A stretch of 64,000 nt of DNA, taken from assembly GCF_030439915.1 (NCBI RefSeq), contig NZ_JAQFJG010000002.1:62001-126000 (forward strand), in the 5' to 3' direction. Positions 59,590-64,000 of the stretch are shown here, in pieces. The stretch comes from Streptococcus sp. SPS1 (GTDB lineage: Bacteria; Bacillota; Bacilli; Lactobacillales; Streptococcaceae). Under the pieces are notes generated by a model. The model saw nothing but the letters and a program-made list of their open reading frames with translations, did not search any database and was not told the origin of the DNA. How positions within the stretch are numbered: the first letter of the stretch is position 1; every line of letters begins with the position of its first letter. The translations under genes and the position numbers were made by a program.

Positions 59590-60210
59590 ATGAAATCAAT
59601 AACTAAAAAGATTAAAGCAACTCTTGCAGGAGTAGCTGCCTTGTTTGCAGTATTTGCTCCATCATTTGTATCTGCTCAAGAATCATCAACTTACACAGTT
59701 AAAGAAGGTGATACACTTTCAGAAATCGCTGAAACTCACAACACAACAGTTGAAAAATTGGCAGAAAACAACCACATTGATAACATTCATTTGATTTATG
59801 TTGGTCAAGAGTTGGTTATCGATGGCCCTGTAGCGCCAGCAGCACCAGCTTCAACGACTTATGAAGCTCCAGCTGCCCAAGACGAAACTGTTTTAGCCAC
59901 AGTGGCAGAAACTACAGAGGTAGAGGAAGAAACTCCGGTAGTAGGTGAAACAGTAGCAGAAGAAACAGTTGCTTCAACTGTAAGCGGATCTGAAGCAGAA
60001 GCTAAAGAATGGATCGCTCAAAAAGAATCAGGCGGTAGCTACACAGCTACAAACGGACGTTATATCGGACGTTACCAATTGACAGATTCATACTTGAACG
60101 GTGACTACTCAGCTGAAAACCAAGAACGTGTAGCAGATGCCTACGTTGCAGGACGTTACGGTTCATGGACAGCCGCTAAAAACTTCTGGCTTAACAACGG
60201 ATGGTATTAA
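59590..60210 (+). CDS. LysM-domain secreted wall protein with lysozyme-like C-terminus
   Basis: This 206-aa protein has a signal peptide (to about VSA-QES, residue 31), a LysM domain (about 35-78, YTVKEGDTLSEIAETHNTTV), an Ala/Glu/Thr-rich linker (about 80-135) and a C-terminal module. That module (EAKEWIAQKESGGSYTATNG; YIGRYQLTDSYLNGDYS) resembles aggregation-promoting factor/transglycosylase-like domains, with a potential catalytic Glu in QKESGG. It is probably a murein hydrolase bound to wall by LysM. AAGGAGAA precedes the start. Confidence 0.88.
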   Translation: MKSITKKIKATLAGVAALFAVFAPSFVSAQESSTYTVKEGDTLSEIAETHNTTVEKLAENNHIDNIHLIYVGQELVIDGPVAPAAPASTTYEAPAAQDETVLATVAETTEVEEETPVVGETVAEETVASTVSGSEAEAKEWIAQKESGGSYTATNGRYIGRYQLTDSYLNGDYSAENQERVADAYVAGRYGSWTAAKNFWLNNGWY

Positions 60211-60232
60211 GAACTAATGAATAGAATAGTAT

Positions 60233-60264
60233 AAAAAGTCGGGGGAATTTCCTCGACTTTTTTA
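60233..60264. terminator. Bidirectional terminator between the LysM gene and rgg
   Basis: AAAAAGTCGGGGGAATTTCC and TCGACTTTTTTA form a stem between convergent genes. Confidence 0.85.
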
Positions 60265-61125
60265 TCTTTCCTTCGGCTGGTAATAGGTCTCCACTTCATT
60301 TTTGAGATGAGACAGCATGGAAGTTTCCTCAGTTAGCTCCAGAAGAGAGAACCCTTTTTGGATAAGTCTAGCATTATCCGTACAAATCCCAATACGGACA
60401 TAGCAGATAGCAAGCCTATCGTAGTGCTTCTTTTTCTTGGCATCCTCTAGTAAAGTATAGCAGATTTGTTGACACATATTTTTGTCTTGATGGTATAAGT
60501 AAATGGTGGACAGATTGAGTAGGATTGCCATTCGTAAGTCATATAAATGTTGGTAGTTTTTATAGACTTCCAAGCGTTGCAGGATTTTTCCAGTAATGAG
60601 ATGGAGGTGATCAATGGGAAAGCTGAAAAGGATGGTATTGAGGATTTTTAGGTCATTTTCATACCATGTATCTTGTTTTTCAATTTTTTCCCAAAGTTTT
60701 TTGACAGTCTGTTTCACTTGGTCTGACAGTTGCTCTGTACCATGTTGACGGATATGGATGACAATTTCCAGCATATCCCTTATTTCTTCTATAGGCAGGT
60801 CGTGGTGGGTCTTGAGATAGTCTTGGCATGTTTCAAAAAAATGAACTAGACTATTACTACCAATGATGGAAGTTATATTGAGATAAGTTTGCATGATTTC
60901 TGTTCGTTGGCTCGGTTGATAGAGATGGCAGATGTAGTCAAACTCTTCAAAACTCATATTGATTTGCCGGAGAAGAAATTCCATGTTTTCATATTTGGGA
61001 GTTGCTTTGCCACTTTCAATCTTTGATAGGCTAGTTCTTGAGAGGACATTTCCACAGACCTCTTCTTGAGTCAAGCCTTTTGACTCACGTATTTCTTTAT
61101 AGATATTTCCGAAATCATAACGCAT
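60262..61125 (-). CDS. Rgg-family transcriptional regulator
   Basis: This 287-aa regulator has an N-terminal XRE-type helix-turn-helix (about 5-62; IRESKGLTQEEVCGNVLSRT, SLSKIESGKATPKYENM) and a C-terminal TPR-like peptide-binding domain of the RRNPP/Rgg type. Such proteins bind a short imported pheromone and then switch on nearby genes. It is divergent from a 28-codon peptide gene whose C-terminus carries W-N-W, the mark of RtgR-type systems. It is therefore likely a member of that group, though this is an inference. AAGGAGAAAA precedes the ATG. Confidence 0.85.
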   Translation of the reverse strand: MRYDFGNIYKEIRESKGLTQEEVCGNVLSRTSLSKIESGKATPKYENMEFLLRQINMSFEEFDYICHLYQPSQRTEIMQTYLNITSIIGSNSLVHFFETCQDYLKTHHDLPIEEIRDMLEIVIHIRQHGTEQLSDQVKQTVKKLWEKIEKQDTWYENDLKILNTILFSFPIDHLHLITGKILQRLEVYKNYQHLYDLRMAILLNLSTIYLYHQDKNMCQQICYTLLEDAKKKKHYDRLAICYVRIGICTDNARLIQKGFSLLELTEETSMLSHLKNEVETYYQPKER

Positions 61126-61140
61126 AATTTTCTCCTTTTC

Positions 61141-61275
61141 GTGAAAAAAGTTAACAAATAATAAAATCCAATTAAAAATATTGTATCATAGTAACAGAAA
61201 TAGTAAAAAAGAAAACTAAAATAGTGTGTGAAAAAAGTTAACTAATTTTAAAATAGAGTAAAGAAGAGGTATACT
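61141..61275. promoter_or_regulatory. Divergent regulatory region with Rgg operator candidates
   Basis: A perfect 15-bp direct repeat GTGAAAAAAGTTAAC occurs at 61141-61155 (by the rgg start) and at 61228-61242 (by the peptide promoter). A TATACT -10 lies at 61270-61275. GTTAAC is a palindrome. The repeats are candidate binding sites for the Rgg protein. Confidence 0.55.
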
Positions 61276-61308
61276 ATAGATACGAAATACAGATAGGAGG
61301 GAAAGAGT

Positions 61309-61395
61309 ATGAATAAAAAAGTTTTTCGTTTTTTAGTTATTCTTGCTTTCTTATTCAGCATTGCTACGGTTTTCCCATGGAACTGGCCGATATAA
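61309..61395 (+). CDS. Short peptide with W-N-W motif, candidate Rgg pheromone precursor
   Basis: The 28-codon frame has an AGGAGGGAAAG ribosome-binding site. The peptide starts MNKKVFRFLVILAFLFSI and ends VFPWNWPI. A cationic hydrophobic export segment followed by a short C-terminal part with two Trp is what the double-tryptophan (RtgS-type) pheromone precursors look like. The gene is divergent from the rgg at 61125 with operator repeats between. It lies below usual gene-size cutoffs. Confidence 0.75.
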   Translation: MNKKVFRFLVILAFLFSIATVFPWNWPI

Positions 61396-61499
61396 TCTGC
61401 TAATGATTTAATAAAGAGAGGAGGGAGCTTACGACACATAGAGATGTAATGTGCTATCATCAGCCATTTGGTGTTAGATTTGTATAGTGATAGGGGGTG

Positions 61500-61691
61500 A
61501 TGTTTTTGAAAAGAAATAAAAATGACTATATAGTTGATTTTATTTTTGGTGTCGTTTTCATGGGATTGTTATTGACGGGTTGTTATATTTCATTTTTTCA
61601 ACCAGATATTTATAGGATTCAAATTATATTTTTGATATTGTTAATATTCCCTATGAGTTATGTTGTCATTAAATATTTTATAAGAAAGTAG
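61500..61691 (+). CDS. Small membrane protein downstream of the peptide gene
   Basis: The 63-residue protein has a charged start (KRNKNDYIVDF) and two membrane helices (FIFGVVFMGLLLTGCYISFF; IQIIFLILLIFPMSYVVIKY). AGGGGGTG is so close to ATG 61500 that the TTG at 61506 may be the true start. It lies 9 bases before the secreted protein gene and may be its accessory or immunity protein; this is a guess. Family unknown. Confidence 0.55.
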   Translation: MFLKRNKNDYIVDFIFGVVFMGLLLTGCYISFFQPDIYRIQIIFLILLIFPMSYVVIKYFIRK

Positions 61692-61700
61692 GCTTACAAA

Positions 61701-62321
61701 ATGAAAAAATGTTCTCTGTTTCTTTTGACCGTAATTTTTCTTAATATATTCTCTCCAACGGCGTTAGCTTTAGAATCTGCAATGAGTAATAAATCTAATT
61801 TGACAACGTCTGATTTTCAATCTACTCCGTCGTATGTTCGTGTTGTAGATTCACATAATCTAGCAATCACAAACGAAGATGGAGTGGTGTCAAAAGTATA
61901 TATTGATGACGAACACAATGTTTTTGTTGACGGGGTCTTAGAACTAACCTCAGATGAATTTGATGGTATGGTTCAAGTAAGTAAAAATGAAGACCAGTCA
62001 ACTGAACAGGCTATTATGGCAAGATCAGCTATTACTTGGTATTATCTTGATACACATACTTATAATATTGACTTTCAAAATAGAGGTCGTACAGTTTTGT
62101 TAGGTGTTATTGCTTTTCTCATCCCTTATTTAACCCCTGCGATTGGTATTGGTTCAATATTAGATGCCTTATTAGGAGAAGGAGCTCCAGGTATGTATGT
62201 AAAACTAAGTAGATACTATCGTAATGGGTATCAATTTTACAAATACTGTTACCATTTTTACTCTGATGAAGCAATGAGATATGAAGTTGCTTATAGAGAA
62301 GAAATCAAACGAATGTGGTAA
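61701..62321 (+). CDS. Secreted protein of unknown function, bacteriocin-like
   Basis: This 206-aa protein has a clear signal peptide (MKKCSLFLLTVIFLNIFSPT, cleavage near ALA-LES). A hydrophilic propeptide-like region (about 25-105) follows, then a hydrophobic glycine-containing segment (GRTVLLGVIAFLIPYLTPAI, GIGSILDALLGEGAPG) and a Tyr-rich C-terminal part (YYRNGYQFYKYCYHFYSDEA). The neighbourhood of an Rgg/peptide switch and the small membrane protein suggests a bacteriocin or secreted effector. Not recognised as a known family. Confidence 0.6.
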   Translation: MKKCSLFLLTVIFLNIFSPTALALESAMSNKSNLTTSDFQSTPSYVRVVDSHNLAITNEDGVVSKVYIDDEHNVFVDGVLELTSDEFDGMVQVSKNEDQSTEQAIMARSAITWYYLDTHTYNIDFQNRGRTVLLGVIAFLIPYLTPAIGIGSILDALLGEGAPGMYVKLSRYYRNGYQFYKYCYHFYSDEAMRYEVAYREEIKRMW

Positions 62322-62371
62322 TATATTACAATTTATAGTTCTAAGGATAAGGGTCAAAATATTTTTCAAAT

Positions 62372-62398
62372 CAAGGGAGTCAATATGGGACTCCCTTG
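62372..62398 (+). terminator. Terminator after the secreted protein gene
   Basis: CAAGGGAGTC-AATATG-GGACTCCCTTG is a strong stem with a weak T-run. Confidence 0.65.
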
Positions 62399-62510
62399 TA
62401 TTTCGCTTTCAAAAAGTGTTATAATCAATCCTATTTAAAGACCAGGACTCAGATGTTTACAAATGAATAGCTCTATTTTTTCTGAAAATACTGTATGATA
62501 TGAAGTAAAT

Positions 62511-62572
62511 ATGATAAAAAATTGGTGTTGCATATTTAATGGCATGTGGTATACTTGCTTCTACAACTGTTT
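62511..62572 (+). pseudogene. 5' remnant of a secreted-peptide gene
   Basis: One frame reads KIGVAYLMACGILASTTVLV, resembling a signal peptide, but the ATG at 62511 is out of frame with it. It ends at the junction with the rgg duplicate near 62570. A small fragment of another gene is likely. Confidence 0.3.
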
Positions 62573-62874
62573 TGGTATGTTTCAAAAAAATTGACTAGAC
62601 CGTTGCTACCAATGATAGAATTCATATTAAGATAAGTTTGCATGATTTCTGTTCGTTGGCTCGGTTGATAGAGATGGCAGATGTAGTCAAACTCTTCAAA
62701 ACTCATATTGATTTGACGGAGAAGAAATTCCATATTTTCATATTTGGGAGTTACCTTGCCACTTTCAATCTTTGATAGGCTGGTTCTTGAGAGGACATTT
62801 CCGCAGACCTCTTCTTGGGTCAAGCCTTTTGACTCACGTATTTCTTTATAGACCTTTCCGAAATCATAACGCAT
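62570..62874 (-). pseudogene. Duplicated 5' fragment of rgg
   Basis: Codons 1-100 of a second rgg copy are present (MRYDFGKVYKEIRESKGLTQ ... LYQPSQRTEIMQTYLN), nearly identical to the gene at 61125. Homology to the full gene ends near 62570 (equivalent to about 60821). Beyond it, the frame runs into unrelated residues and stops at 62536. The DNA-binding domain is intact but the peptide-binding domain is missing. If expressed, it could bind the same operators. Confidence 0.88.
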
Positions 62875-62969
62875 GATTTTCTCCTTTTCGTGAAAAAAGT
62901 TAACAAATAATAAAATCCAATTAAAAATATTGTATCATAGTAACAGGAATAGTAAAAAAGAAAACTAAA
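62875..62969. repeat. Duplicate of the rgg upstream region
   Basis: It matches 61126-61220 almost base for base, including GTGAAAAAAGTTAAC (62890-62904). The match ends at AAACTAAAAT, just before the second operator repeat. With the rgg fragment it forms a direct duplication of about 400 bp. Confidence 0.9.
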
Positions 62970-63036
62970 ATAAGCTGGGTGTAATTTTTAAATGGGTTTA
63001 ACAGTACTATGATGTAACTAGAAAAGGGGTGAAAAA

Positions 63037-63150
63037 ATGTTTAAAAATAAGGAGCTTTTTCGAGTAGTCATGATATTTGTGATAGGAATCATCCTCATTT
63101 TAATGACACCCGTCTTATTTAAAGTTGTGATGGAACTATTTTCAAAATAA
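63037..63150 (+). CDS. Small hydrophobic peptide
   Basis: The 37-codon frame has AAAGGGGTG upstream. The peptide is MFKNKELFRVVMIFVIGIIL followed by a hydrophobic stretch and FSK end, a single membrane helix. It takes the position of the peptide gene in the duplicated rgg locus but lacks Trp and resembles no pheromone motif I know. It could be a membrane peptide or a toxin-like peptide. Confidence 0.5.
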   Translation: MFKNKELFRVVMIFVIGIILILMTPVLFKVVMELFSK

Positions 63151-63195
63151 ATAGGCTTCTGTTTTAGGCAGAGGTGTGAATCAGGAGGTTAAGCG

Positions 63196-63783
63196 ATGAA
63201 CTACAATTTAAAATATCTTTTATCAGGAATATTTGTCCTAGTCTTTATAGGTTTCCTAGTCTGGATGCGTTATTTTAATCAGAAGAAGGAAGAAGCGCAT
63301 TCGGATGTGTCTTTTGAAGCGAGGTTAGATAGTGAGGTCAAGGACTTATATAAACAACTAGGATTGGGTGAGGAGCCTCATTATTTCTTAGCCTATCGCT
63401 ACCTACATCCCTGGTTTGATTTGGCGATTTTACCACCAACAGTTGAAATTTTCTTAACTAAAATAGCGCTGGTGATGGTAACCCCAGACGAACTGCTGAT
63501 AAGAAATCTTGGGAATGGGATGACTTTCACAAGTGAGCATCATCGTGATTTGCGACAAGGCCTTATCCGCATTCCAAAATCAGAGATGAAAGAATTTGAG
63601 ATTCGTAACTGGAAAAAATTTTTTATATTTGGCGATTTTTTGACAATTAAAACAAGCCAACATAGCTATTATTTGCAGGTTAGAGATGATGGACTTCAAA
63701 AAGGAAGTCTTTCTACCAAACATTTCTCAGACTTGAAACGACAAGATTTTCTAGGATTATTGACAGATAAAAGAACATTCTGA
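63196..63783 (+). CDS. Membrane-anchored protein of unknown function
   Basis: This 195-aa protein has an N-terminal membrane helix (about 7-24, YLLSGIFVLVFIGFLVWMRY), a charged stretch, then a soluble beta-rich domain (ALVMVTPDELLIRNLGNGMT; FFIFGDFLTIKTSQHSYYLQ), which resembles PH-like folds but cannot be assigned. CAGGAGGTTAA precedes the ATG. Family not recognised. Confidence 0.6.
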   Translation: MNYNLKYLLSGIFVLVFIGFLVWMRYFNQKKEEAHSDVSFEARLDSEVKDLYKQLGLGEEPHYFLAYRYLHPWFDLAILPPTVEIFLTKIALVMVTPDELLIRNLGNGMTFTSEHHRDLRQGLIRIPKSEMKEFEIRNWKKFFIFGDFLTIKTSQHSYYLQVRDDGLQKGSLSTKHFSDLKRQDFLGLLTDKRTF

Positions 63784-63863
63784 TTGACAATTGCCCTAAC
63801 AGCTTATTGTAAACTTTACAAATAAGCTGTAAATACTAGAATCCATTCAGAAAGGCAATTCCT

Positions 63864-64000
63864 ATGAAAAATAAAATTTTAATCATTGTTTATATTTTAG
63901 CCTCGCTAATCATCAGTTTTATAATCTTTTCACTTTTGCATATGGATTTTAAATGGTGGACAACTCTGGCTATAAGTGCAGGATTTATTTACACCTACTT
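63864..64000 (+). CDS. Membrane protein, 5' part
   Basis: ATG 63864 opens a frame to the window end. Two hydrophobic segments (ILIIVYILASLIISFIIFSL; TTLAISAGFIYTYL) are visible. AGAAAGG lies upstream. The gene continues outside the window. Confidence 0.55.
   Translation, partial: MKNKILIIVYILASLIISFIIFSLLHMDFKWWTTLAISAGFIYTY

Overview
The window is a low-GC Firmicute chromosome segment from a Mitis-group Streptococcus (S. pneumoniae, S. pseudopneumoniae or S. mitis). The evidence is cbpD with choline-binding repeats and a ComX-type cin-box, two Hic-like PspC loci beside rr06/hk06, the adcRCBA and dlt operons, an M26 zinc metalloprotease and four BOX elements. From memory, the first half follows the pneumococcal order read towards adcA. 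The right end (PadR operon, CapD-like protein, HAD phosphatase, serine dehydratase, LysM protein, Rgg) corresponds to a block that lies apart from it in reference pneumococci. That suggests a rearranged pneumococcus or a close relative, but it is an inference.

Layout. 0-12.1 kb is core: hpf (partial), pde1, rplI, dnaB, veg, cbpD, a TPP-riboswitch-controlled thiamine-precursor ABC operon, then ctsR-clpC. 12.6-19.5 kb is the surface-protein locus: rr06-hk06, a candidate structured sRNA, a frameshifted PspC-like gene with 36-bp repeats, a DUF177 gene fragment, a methyltransferase-like membrane protein and an intact LPXTG PspC-like gene. 19.5-28.6 kb holds dusB, hslO, an Mga-like regulator, the glpKOF glycerol operon and an MFS exporter. 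28.9-33.4 kb is dltXABCD and 33.5-37.0 kb is the zinc operon adcRCBA.

37.0-45.9 kb is an accessory stretch: a Fst-like type I toxin-antitoxin locus missing from the supplied ORF predictions because of its size, an SPFH protein, a large M26 zinc metalloprotease, and wreckage of an LPXTG adhesin and a pRiA4b ORF-3-like gene. 46.1-49.1 kb is a PadR-DUF1700-DUF4097 envelope module. 49.3-52.2 kb is an unrecognised three-gene cassette that looks like immunity or accessory genes. 52.6-60.2 kb holds an MFS carrier, a glycosyltransferase, a CapD-like dehydratase, a HAD phosphatase, serine dehydratase sdaAB and a LysM wall protein.

60.3-64 kb is an Rgg regulator diverging from a 28-codon peptide gene ending in a W-N-W motif (a candidate pheromone), followed by a small membrane protein and a secreted 206-residue protein. 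Next come a 400-bp duplicate of the rgg 5' end with its promoter, and small membrane proteins.

The least routine items are the Rgg/WxW peptide locus with its duplication, the Fst-like toxin-antitoxin pair, the sRNA candidate at 14.8 kb, a dispersed hairpin repeat with one copy split by a BOX element, and the three-gene cassette at 49-52 kb. No CRISPR array, rRNA, tRNA or intact insertion sequence was seen.
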